A stretch of DNA of 64,000 bases from Desmodesmus armatus (taxonomy: Eukaryota; Chlorophyta; Chlorophyceae; Sphaeropleales; Scenedesmaceae). The position numbers and the translations under genes were made by a program. The notes beneath the pieces were generated by a model, which saw only the letters and a program-made list of their open reading frames with translations, was not told the origin of the DNA and searched no databases. The stretch is taken from NCBI GenBank assembly GCA_007449985.2, contig VIIQ02000686.1, positions 124,001 to 188,000 of the forward strand, read 5' to 3'. Within the stretch, counting starts at the first letter, position 1. Every line of letters starts with the position of its first letter. Below are positions 51,201-62,751 of this stretch, piece by piece.

Positions 51201-54200
51201 GTGCTGTGAGAAGCTGCGACAGCTCTGCTTACATGGCATATACACGTCACTTGCGTGCTCACACTAATCTTTGGTACGGTTCTGACTAGCCAGGCTGTGT
51301 TTGCCATTTTGGCTTTACCTGGTCAAGGGACAATGTCACGCACCTGCTTGTGCTTTGTTTGCGAGGGCTTGGAGGGGAAGCAGGGAGGAAGGCAGCACAC
51401 ATGATTGTGTGCTTATGTTGGCTACGGCACGTTTGATGCCGCGCATCTTACTGCATGGCTTTGTGCACATGTTGGGCTAGCTAAGGATCCCCAGCTAGCC
51501 CACCATGCTTCCGGCAGCAGTCTGGCTTACTTGAACACGTTCATGCCTTGCAAGGTATGTAGGCACTTCAGGGTCCCGGCTTGTAGGTTTGCGCTTTCCC
51601 GCCAGCAAACGGCCTATATGTGAAAGCTTTGTCCCCACAACGTGGCACGGCCTACCTGTCGTCTTGCACACAGAAGAGATTTGGTCGGTTCATCCCTGCA
51701 GCACTTGCTGGCGTGGGCCCCCACAGCTTTATCTTTGTTTTGTTGTAATTTCCATCCTTAACACTGTCAATTGTGAAGTATCAGCCAAGATGAGCCAGGG
51801 TGAAAGCACATTACTGGTGTTTCAGTTGCAGACAGGCCCCAACCACACACTGACAGCGAGTATGCTTCACGGGTAACGCTGGATTGGCATGCTGACTGCC
51901 GCCAGCGCTTCTCGTGAAAGCGCTTCTTTGTTTTTTGGTGTGCGACTGCTGCCGGCGGCGCTCACGTGTTGTCGAGGCTGGTGTTGCATATAGCAAGTAA
52001 TCGATGTGATGTGCTGTATGGCAGCAAATCAGGCTTATACTGTTACTGTTACATGGTTCAGGCTGAGCCTGAACACCCCGTATACAGTGCGGGCGCCTTG
52101 AGTGTTTGTGAGACTGGTTTAGACAGTACGTGCTTGTGACCGAGGTTTGTGTCACACAAAAGCAGGCAATGATGCTTCCAGGCTGTCCGTTGTCAGGTGC
52201 GCCCACACTAGCACGCTATCAGCACGGCCCTTGGCACACACAGCTGTGCCCTGACACCAGCCACACCCCGTCGGGGCCGCTGAGGTTCCCCCACATGGGT
52301 TGTTGCAGACGTGCGGTACTCGCATGCTGCTCAGCATGGCGTCAGTTGCCTGAAGCTGCTGCATCAACGCTGCATCCGAGGCAACTGTCGGCCCCTGCCG
52401 CGTCTTCTGCTGGGCTGACAGCAGCGCATCCAGCTGCTGCTGCACGTGCTGTTTCACCACTGACTGTGTGACTTGGACTGCCATTCTGGCTGCCAGTTGG
52501 GTAGGACCTGTAGTGAGCGAGCATGTGTAGCGATTCTGGCTGCCATGCGGTTGATTAGGTGACACGGCTGCAGCTATCAAATCTATGCGAGTCCTGTGTG
52601 CACCCTGGACTGGGATGATGTCTGGGATGTCTTTCTCACCGCTTGGCTTGCTGGCTAGGCATCTGGTAGCTGTTCCGCTGCTACAGCCGTGGACGCATGC
52701 AAAACTTTGACGTGTCGGTACACCAGGCTTGCGTTGAATCTGTCAGTGCGCTGCAAGGTGTGCCGTGTGGTAGACAGTCATGGCGTCTTGCATGTTCCTG
52801 CCTTCGCTGCTTGGCAGGATGGTGTACGTGGCGCCTTCTCTCAATGCCCACGAAAGTGTTTGTGAGGAGGCAACGCCACGCGTTCCATCTTAGGGCTGCT
52901 CTGTTGGGATCACATGCGCCAGCATGGACTGCGTCTGGATTCATTGAGGTGCCGTGGCAGGATAGGGGTGCCATATGGCTTGTGTCAGTTCCACCCTTCC
53001 ATGCCTGTGCAGTCGGCTTGGCTCCCCCTGGTTGGATGGTCACCTTGCAGGCATTGGCGTATCTCACTCACTGCATCTGTTTTCAGCTACGTAGTCTGTT
53101 GCTACTGCTGCTAATACTACTACTGCTGCTACTAATACTACTACAGACTAGTACTACTACAATTGTTGCTGTTGCATGGGCTAGGCGATTGTCTGTGCGT
53201 GCTACATGTGCTAGATATCGTGAGGTGTAAGCCAGCAGCAGCATCGCCAACATGCACCTGCAAGCATGTCTCGCATCAATGCTTCGAGATGCTGTTTTAC
53301 GTCAGGGCGGCGTCAGCCTGACGCAAGTTGCTGGGGGCTGGTTCAGGTGCTTTACCTGGCAGGCATCAGATGGTGGCCTGAGCCCCCCACCTGCCTAAAT
53401 GTGCGCGTGCCTGTTCACGCACGCACATCATCTGTTGCCTTTGAGTCGTTGAGTAGAAGGTTGACCGCATGGTGTTGTTGATGCGCTGGAAATAGTTTGG
53501 TTCGGAGGCCTGTTTTCCTTTCTAGGACCCAGCAAGGTCCTCTGCGGCGGCACTTCACTGGACCATGCGGCACTGTCAAGAGCCTCTGACGGGGTTCCAA
53601 CAGTTGCCACTGGGCATGCCGACATGGAACTGAAGCCTGCTTGCCGGCTACCAAGGCTCTCATACATCCTCCGAGTGTCTTACACACTGTTTGGTCCCCT
53701 GCTGTTAGTACTACTGCTCATGATCGGTGGTTGTCCATGTGAAGAGGACTGTGCTACGTGCTGGCTGACTGTAAGTCAGCTTTCTCTGGTGGTGCTGGGC
53801 ACAGTTGAGTCCGAGCGTGTGAGTGTTTGTACAGCATGTGTGTTGAAGCAAAGGTCTTGGACAACAGCATGGCGTCTGCAAAAGGAAGCTGCGCCTCTGG
53901 CTGAATCCTGTGTTGGCAGAAATGCGTCCATTGTCATGGATGGATGCTTGCGTGTGCAGATGTTGGCACAGCAAGAGCTGTACAATTCAGGCATAGGAGC
54001 AGCCGCTGCGCCGTATGAATGGTGCCAGAGAGCGGGTTGTATCTGCTGCCTTGCGTCAATGCTTGAGAATGTCTTGTAGTGAGAAGCACAGCTGAAGAAC
54101 GCATGCAACATGAGCGCATGTAACATTCCCTGCAAGTGTCCAGGTGGAATGTTGGTTGCTAGGCTTGCTGTACATGTGTGTGATCAGGTGTTGTCACTTG

Positions 54201-57056
54201 GAGGTAGAAGGATCGTGTATGCATGAACAGGGCTCACGCAAACAGACAGAGCATGCAAGCCAAACTTCCATCCTTTCACATACAGTCCATCCCAAGAGAC
54301 ACAGCCAATCTTGTTTGGGAGTTGGAACTGCGGGCATAGGCAGCCACAGAAACTGTACATGCTGTGACTGGCAGGGGACGGCTGGGGGCAAGAATGGAAC
54401 ACATCTTGTTAGCCTTGGCAACTAGGGGCCATGTCGGGCTCTGCTGCTTTGAGAGTAGGCTTGGCGAAAGCTACCACACGGCCCAGTTTTACCCATTTGG
54501 GTGCCAGGTCGAGGCGTTGTAGTAAGATCGCAGAGGCTGAAGCTGCCATGTCTGTCAACAAAAAGAAGTGGTTAGTGATGCATATGCATGTGCAGCTGAA
54601 GCTAGACGAGCTTCGGGGCCCCCCAACCCAGGAGCCAGGTCGAGGCGTGTCCTGACTGAATCATGCCAGCTGGGGTGCGAATTCTGCTCATCTAGATGTC
54701 ATACAGGCTGCAATCAGGCATCTCAATTCACACTCTAGGCATCACAATTCACGACTTTGCAGCATGTAGCGCCCGCTAAGCATTCACAATTACATGCATG
54801 TGTTTCAGTTGCCCACTGCGGCAGTATTGCCTACTAGACAGTGCTGGGCACCCCACTCTGCAAGCAATCCAAGCCAGCCTGGGCTTTTTCAGCCCAGTTA
54901 AGCATGGAATGCTTGCAACTAAAGCAGAGGCACTAGGGTGCAGTCAGTTGCTGCACTGCATCTGTTGACCTCCGCCTGCGTCCCTCTACAAGCTTATAGA
55001 CACTTAAGTGTCAAGTTGGCCAGGGGCCAGCCAGCACGCCGCCATACGGGTGCGATGCATTGCAGCATCGTTGTATGCAGCGAGTCAACAGCAATAACAT
55101 GCGAAACTCAAAGGGACTTCCAGCAGGCAATAGCAACACAGAAAAGGAACGGCAAACACACCAAAGCATGGCAGTCAAGCAAGCAACAGGCCAACATGTT
55201 GATACTGCCACACTGCCAAAAGGGCATGTCTCACATGTGGAAGCCTGTTATGGGGCTGCACAGCGGCCACGCACTTTTGAAGGCAGTGCATGTTGGCACA
55301 TGGTAACATATGGTGGATACTACTCCCTGGCTGCAGTATGTACAATTGTGTGGGACCAAGTCATGGCTTTGGCCACCATACTATGTGGCACACATCACCA
55401 AATAGACAAGTTGCGCAACCGTTGTAGTACATACTGCTAAGTTCTCATACCCAACAACAAAGTGTCAGGGGTCGCCCAAGCTTTATGACACGACACCCAA
55501 GCTAAAAACAAAAGCAGGCAGGTCGGCAACAACGCTGAAACACCTGCGACACCAGCAGGCAGGTCGGCAACAACGCTGACACACTAACTCCTCACGCTGA
55601 AACACCAACTCCCCAATTCCGGGGTGTCCAAGTCGATACCCTTCAAGCAGTCTAAATGCAGTCAGCCAAGGCGTAGCACAGGCACGCACAGGTGTGCGCA
55701 GAGGAGCTGACCAATGCCTAAGTAGGCATTGGTTCCCACAACAGAGAGCCTGGGCATCAAATGCCTGTTGTCCAAGTCCGCATGGTGTTGTTTCAACACA
55801 GACAACCTGCCAGCATCCATGTGGTGCCGCAGCATGCCAGAGGTGGCTGGTGGATGACACCAGCCTGCTTGCCAAGTAGGCTGTAATGATCACTTGTGTA
55901 GGTCAGCGTGAGCATACATGTATGTGTACTTGCTTGCTGCACAGCTAACACCCCCCCCCCACCCACCCACACACACACACAGCACCCCGAGTGGGCCTGC
56001 AGGTGCGAGAATGCAATCTAGTCCCTGCATCCAACCCCCTGGACCAGTACATGACAAACATGAAAAGACATGCCGACAAATAAGAATAAAAAATAAAATA
56101 AGAAGGACCTCAAACACAGGACCTCTGGGGCAGTACTGGGCGGTAACTGGGGCAGCACAGCCCTGGCGCAGGCGTGAAACACTGGGTTTATCCACAAATG
56201 CCCCGGCCTCCGCAGTAAGCGAGGGCCTCGCCTCGTTCTTTGCTCACACACGGAAGAGCCTCTCGGCTCGGACTATATGGTACACTTTCTGCACCACATG
56301 ACAACCACACGTCTCACACCAACAATACCACGAACATCCATGACCAGCCGAGCGGTTGCCTCGCTGACACATGTGTGCACGTATTCCAATGCACACATGG
56401 TCCCCGCTAGCGGGGACAGCGGAGACAGCGCTGTCTCACAAGCGTCTGCAGCAGCTGCACTCATGTGGTTGAGGGCCGCACATGTACGCAACAGTGTGCG
56501 CCACAAATTGTGTTTGACCTGGGACCCCTAAGTTCAGGGTTTAGCATTTACACGACCCACACTCTCAACCCTGGCTCCGGGTCCCGTCCCCATGGCGCCC
56601 TGCACCCCTTCCAACCGCTCGCGTACAAAGTCATGCATCCCCTCCCCAACCTCCCCAACTTGCTGCACGCCCCTCACACCCCGCAGGCAGGAGGTGTCTG
56701 CAACACGGATGTCACACAGCCGCCACACACCCTGCAATGCAGCTGCAGCTCAACCGTATACCACCACTCAAATCCCCCAAAGGCACCCTCACCAGCCTCA
56801 TTGCACCTCCCAGGCCACCAAAGCATTGATTGTTAGAACCATACCGTATGTGGCACACAGGTCCCCCCAAAAAACGTAAGGCACACACAGCACGCCATGA
56901 CAGCGGGTCTGCAATGCAGGAGGGAAGTTCCTCCCTGCTATGTCCCTTCCGGCAAGAATAACTCAGCGCTACCTTCAGAGCCAAGCCAAGCCGGGCCTTT
57001 GCCGAGTATAGAAGCCCAGCCACCCGCTCTGCCAGCCAATGTGGCGTCTTGCTTGT
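48293..57056. other. 8.7-kb stretch with no recognisable gene; strand skew switches near 54.2 kb
   Basis: No family motif or splice-supported chain was found. From 48.3 to about 54.2 kb the plus strand is strongly TG-rich; from about 54.8 kb it is CA-rich. Elsewhere in the window TG-richness marks introns and 3' flanks on the sense strand, so the pattern suggests plus-strand transcription on the left and minus-strand transcription (downstream of the septin) on the right. A trinucleotide TAC/TGC-rich patch lies at 53100-53160. Confidence 0.45.
55514..55584. repeat. two-copy tandem repeat, 41-bp period
   Basis: GCAGGCAGGTCGGCAACAAC followed by GCTGA occurs at 55514 and again at 55555, with ACAC after each. 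It sits downstream of the septin. Confidence 0.6.
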
Positions 57057-60000
57057 TTACGCCTTGGCCTTCTTGCCCAGGAGCTTCCTGATGGTCCCCT
57101 GGGTCTTCTCCTGCAGGACCTGTTGGTATGAACAACGTAAGAATGGGGCGGGAAGACGAGTGACTGTCAGTAAACTAATGAATTGCATGCCTTTTGTTCG
57201 AACCGCGTCAAAAGGGGCAGGAAGGGGCGTGGCTGTCAGTGAACTCTTGAGTTGCATGCCCTCCAATCGAAATCTACAGTCACTCCGGCAGTAGCCCCAC
57301 TCAGACACAGTGCAGTGAGATGCTTATGCTGCAATCATTGGTTGTGCACACACAGCCAGCCGTTACAAGCAGGCTTGGATGGCCCGCCCAGGCAGGGTTC
57401 ATGCCATGCATGCGATCTAAACCCTGTGGCGCAAAAAAAAACGGCGGGAGCTTACCGTTGACAGCTGCTGCTGCATGGATGACAGAGCCCTGCGCTGGGT
57501 CTTGACTGTCTCCTCCAACTCCTTGAGGCGGGTGGCTGCACGCTCCAGCTCAGCTTGCAGCTGCAGAGACAAACACAGCGGGCAGGGCAGCGCATGACAT
57601 CAAACACAGCAGGCAGGGCAGCGCATGACGTCAAACACAGCAGGCAGGGCAGCGCATGACGTCAAACACAGCAGGCAGGGCAGCGCAAGACGTCAACGTT
57701 ACCCCCATGTGCGTGTCGGAACATACTTTTTGAGACTTAACCTGTCAACATTACGATTGGTCATCATGACATGTACCTGATGGATGCAACTCATGTGTTG
57801 AACACACACCCACAACCTCCCCCCACCTTCTTCTGCTCCTCATCCCTGAGCCTGTCCTCCAGGGGGGACAGCTTGCCGTTGCTGCACACCTGCGCACCCA
57901 GCAACAGCAACAACACAGGGGTTACGCACACTCGGGCGGCAGCCGTGGCGGTCCCTATATCCTGATTGTTGCTGAGGGTGGCAATTACACCAGGCAATCA
58001 TCCAAGGTTGACAGCACAAGACAAGGCTAACTTGCTGCACGCAGAAGCACATCACAAGTGTCATGTGGGACTCCGGGCTGTGGAGGATATCATGTTGTCA
58101 TGTGGTACAGGCATGATGTACTGAAATGGGTAAACCCTATTTTTTATTTTGGTAATTAATTGATTAATTAATTAATTCATTAATTTTTACTAATTTATTT
58201 TTTATTTTTGGCCCGCACCTCGTCCACCATTGGCTCCAGCAGCCTTGGTGTTGTGAGCAGGTCCCGCACGCTCTGGTCAACCTTGGTCAGCAGCAGCTGC
58301 AGACAACATACATGGGGACAGCAGGACAGCATGGCACAGCACAGCACAGCATGCCACGTCAGCCAGCATGTGGGAGAAGCGTCAGCAACATGCAGGCAAT
58401 GTGCAGTCGCGCCTACGCATGCACAAACATGCGCTGTACCTCGATCAGCACAGTGAACAGTAGTACGGAGTTTGGCGGCATGTAGGTAAATTGTCTGAAC
58501 AGGCTACGTCTGCAGCTGTGCAACTGACTGCTGCCAGTGAGCAACAGGTGTGCGCCCTGCAGCAGGGTAACGTAGCAGTGGCTAGGCAGCCATACAAGGA
58601 GGTTGGGTGTGGTCTGGGTGGTTGGTGTGACAGTGGTAGTTGCTGGCGTGTGGGTAACACACACCCAGTATCTCACACAGTGTATGAAACGTTGAAAGTT
58701 AACTTTCAAACACGCACCTGGCGGTACTTCTCAGCAAAGCTGCAGGCCCGCTTCCAGCTGTCATCCAGCAGGTCATAGATGGCTGTGTTGCAATGGCTGC
58801 AGCAGCGACAGCAATGCAGGACAGTACAGTCAGTGTGGGAGGGCGGGATCCAGTAATGCAGTACAGTGCAATAAATGTAGGAGGGGGTCCAGTAACGCAG
58901 TACAGTACAGTAAATGTGGGAGGGGATCCAGTAATGCAGTACAGTACAGTAAATATGGGGGGGAATCCCAAACCTCAGCACTAGCTAGGCTACAGCCAAC
59001 AGGCCAAGGGCTCATGAGGGTGCCCTAAAGGCCTGTCGTGCCCCAGTCTGTCAGGTCAGGTGTAGGGGTGATCGAGATCAAGATCGAGGAGACAACAGCA
59101 GTGGGAAAGACATCAGCGCCAAGTAGCGGCATCGCCTTCAAACCTACCGCCGTCAACCCAGCCATTTGACACCACTGGGCAGTGTTGTACCGAAACCCAT
59201 GCAGTCTGTCACCCTGCTTGAGGATGGTGGGGTCGCTGTGTACAGCTGTGTGGCTTGGTCGAGTTGCCGGCTGCAAACCCTGCCTTCAACAGACACCCCT
59301 CAGCCGTATCCCTCCCCCCACTCACCCTGTGAGCAGCTGCTTGAGAATGATGAGGTCACTGTGTGACCTGTTGAGTGGGAAGGCCGTGCCCCAGGGGTAG
59401 CGCCTGTAGGGCTCACCCACACTGGGCCACAGCTCACGGGGCATCTGGGGGGTGCAGCACAGCCCCTCAACCTCGGGGGCGTTGGCGGGCAGCAGGTCAG
59501 GGGAGCCAACTGCAGCAGCAGCAGCACAGGGCGGGAGGAAGGGTGGGGGAGGGGGGGGGGGAGTTTCAGGGTATGAGCTTCATAGCATGGTGCGGAGGTT
59601 GGTGAAAGGAGTGAGGGCCGCAGTGGACACTGGACAATGGACAATGGATGTGAGCTGATGAGCCTCAACTCATACAGTGTATACAGCTTGAGCCTGACAA
59701 GCAGTGAGGGGCTGTGCTGTGTGCTGTGTGCTGTGTGCTGTGTGCTGTGTGCTGTGTGCTGTGTGCTGTGTGCTGTGTGCTGTGTGCTGTGTGCTGTGTG
59801 CTGTGTGCTGTGTGCTGTGTGCTGTGTGCTGTGTGCTGTGTGCTGTGTGCTGTGTGCTGTGTGCTGTGTGCTGTGTGCTGTGTGCTGTGTGCTGTGTGCT
59901 GTGTGCTGTGTGCTGTGTGCTGTGTGCTGTGTGCTGTGTGTCGACAGAGAGACTGCATGAGTGCACATGCATGCTGACTAGCAATCATTTGACAAGGATA

Positions 60001-61641
60001 GTCAAACATTGACGCTAGTACGGAAAACCAGGGCAATCCCTGCATGTGTTAGCACAGGGATTACTTGAGTAGCTAGCATACTACGAACATGCAAATCACA
60101 TGCAAGCAGTCTATCAGGCATGCCAACATAGTCCGACTAGGACAGCAAACCGGGGAGTGCATCGACGGCAGGTGAAGCAAGTGGACAGCGTGTGTGTTGT
60201 TGCCTCACCGACTGCGAAGGGAGGCAGTGTTGTGATGTCAGCATCGATTGCCTCCAGGGCCTCACGGCTGAAGGTGTAGGTCTGCAGGGACAGCAGACAC
60301 GCGGGGGGGGGGGGGGGGGGGGCGGGATGTGAGCTTCTCACTTGGCATACCTTGAGGATGGACAGCAGGCGCGTGGGGGGGGGGATGTCAGAGTGTAAAG
60401 TTGCAGACTGTGGCAGATGGTTAGGGCAGTAAGGACAAGGGGAGGTGGGATAGGAAGCATGGGGGAAAGGGGGGGGGGAGGCAGGGGGGGTGAGTCACTC
60501 ATCTTCATGACACTCATAGCACATGCACATATGTATTGCACCGTAAGGATACATGACAGTACACACACGTGTTACTAGCAGGTATGTGTTACTAGCAGGT
60601 ATGTGTTACTAGCAGTGTCTGACCTGGTCGGCAGTCAACCCTTCCAAATGTGCTGCGAGTTCGCAGCCCCCCCCCCCCCCCCAAAAAACTCACCTCCAGG
60701 CCCAGGTCCTGTGCCAGCTCAATGCATGCCAGCAGCTCCCCCTCACCATTCTGAGATCGCATGTACATTCATTGCGCCACACACCAATACTACGTGTGTA
60801 CACACCGGTACGTGTGTACACACTAGTACACCTTGACCCCTGAAATGTAACCCCCCCCCCACACACACACAAATACGCAACTCACCTCCAGCCCCAGGTC
60901 GCGTGCCAGCTCAATGCATGCCAGCAGCTCTCCCTCACCATTCTGAGATCGCATGCACATTCATTGCGCCACACACCAACACTTTGTGTGTACACACTAG
61001 TACACCTTGACCCCTCCCCCCCCCCCCCAACACAAGGACTATGTTGATAGTCCCCCCTTAGAACTGCTTGCATGTGATTCACGTGCTTACTACATGCTAG
61101 CTACTCAAGTAATCCCTGTGCTAACACACAACTCACCTCCAGCCCCAGGTCGCGTGCCAGCTCAATGCATGCCAGCAGCTCTCCCTCACCCATCATCACA
61201 GCACTCAGTGGCACACCCTTGACCAGGGGGGTAGCTGGGTCCACCTTGGCCACCACATCAGCGGTAGGGGCACCTGCAAGGCAGTACAGCACAGTACAGT
61301 GGTCTGACTGAGTGTGCCTGCCGTGGATTTGGCCTGTGCTGTTTGCTTTGCCTGCTTGCTGTGTCATCACAGGGTGACTTGTGTAGCTAGCATACTATGA
61401 ACATGCGAGGCGCATGCAAGCAATTCAGGAGGGACACCAACATGTGTGTGGCCATGGCCAGCCAGTGGAAGTGCTTCTCCCCCCCCCCCTTAGTTCCTTT
61501 AGTTTCCCACATCATCAACATTGCATCCAGGAAAAAAGCTGCTCTGCAGAAGGAAAAGAAACACGGTTTCTGACTCTAGGTATGGCTGGAAGGTTGAGGC
61601 ACCCACCTGCCACAGGTGCTGCTGGTGCTGCAGGGGTCTTC

Positions 61642-61695
<54 letters not shown>

Positions 61696-62700
61696 GCCTT
61701 ATCTGCTGCCTTCACTGTCTTCACAGCGTCACCAGCAGCGCCCGCTGTCTTTGCTGCTGCTGCTGCTGGTGCTGCTGCTGCTGGTGCTGCTGCTGCTGGT
61801 GCTGCTGCTGCTGGTGCTGCTGCTGCTGGTGCTGCTGCTGCGCCCTTGCCCTTGGCAGCAGTGGCAGCAGTGGCAGCAGTGGGTGATGCTGCCTTGCTGT
61901 CCATGAGTGCTGCTGCTGCCTGGGGGCTGAGGGGGGCGGGCTTCTGGTTGGCGTTGGCTGTGGACTTGATGCCGTCGTTGGTGGCGGCACCGCAGCCGCT
62001 GGTGCGGGGGTGAAGCATGGGGCTGCGGGGGCTGGGGGCACGCATGGCTGCGGCACTGATCACCTGGGGGGGTAAGGGGAGGCGGGGAGCAGTGAAGTGA
62101 TGTCAGTGAGCTGTGTTCGAGTCGAATTGTTGCTGTGTACCAGTGGGCCAAAGGCATGTGTTTTGTGGTACAAACTGCATCTCAGGTGCCGGCTCTGCAG
62201 CCGCTGGTGTACGGCATGACTGCCAGTCCACAATGAGGGGGCTGGTGGCACGCATGGCTGCTGCACTGACCAACTGTGTGTGTGGGGGGGGGGGGGGGCT
62301 CACAAATCGCTGACCCCACAGCCTGTTGCCCTCTCATACACACACTAGCTGACTGCAAGTCTTGTATCGACACCCCCTCCCACCTGCAAGATCTCCTTCT
62401 TGAAGTCCCTCTGCTGCCCCCCCCCCCTCACCTGCATGACCCTGATATCTCCTTTGCCCTCCCCCCCCCCCCACCACCCACCCACACCCTCACTTGCACA
62501 CCTCCTGATATCTCCCTTACCCTCCGCCCCCCCCCTCCCCCATCACACAGTATGACACTGGCATGTACCTGGTGGATGCAGCTCGGCGGGACATGGATTG
62601 GGTCCCGGGGCTTGCATCGGGTCGGCTGGGTCCTTGAGGCCTCTTTGTAACGAAGACTGGCTGACTGACTGCAGCTCATATGTTACACCCCCCCCCCCCC

Positions 62701-62751
<51 letters not shown>

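Noticed and set aside
59326..59327. Splicing the septin exon 59509 to the acceptor just before CCATCTATGAC
   Set aside because: The GT at 59325 leaves phase 2, which gives an immediate stop with that acceptor. The acceptor at 58797 gives GHCNTAIYDLL in frame.
59665..60045. Long open frames of repeated AHSTQHT and CAVCCVL on both strands
   Set aside because: They are artefacts of the seven-base tandem array, which opens every frame. The region is an intron of the septin.
61521..61906. Cys/Leu-rich plus-strand frames
   Set aside because: They read the GCT/GCA repeats of the septin Ala-rich exon in the wrong frame and strand.
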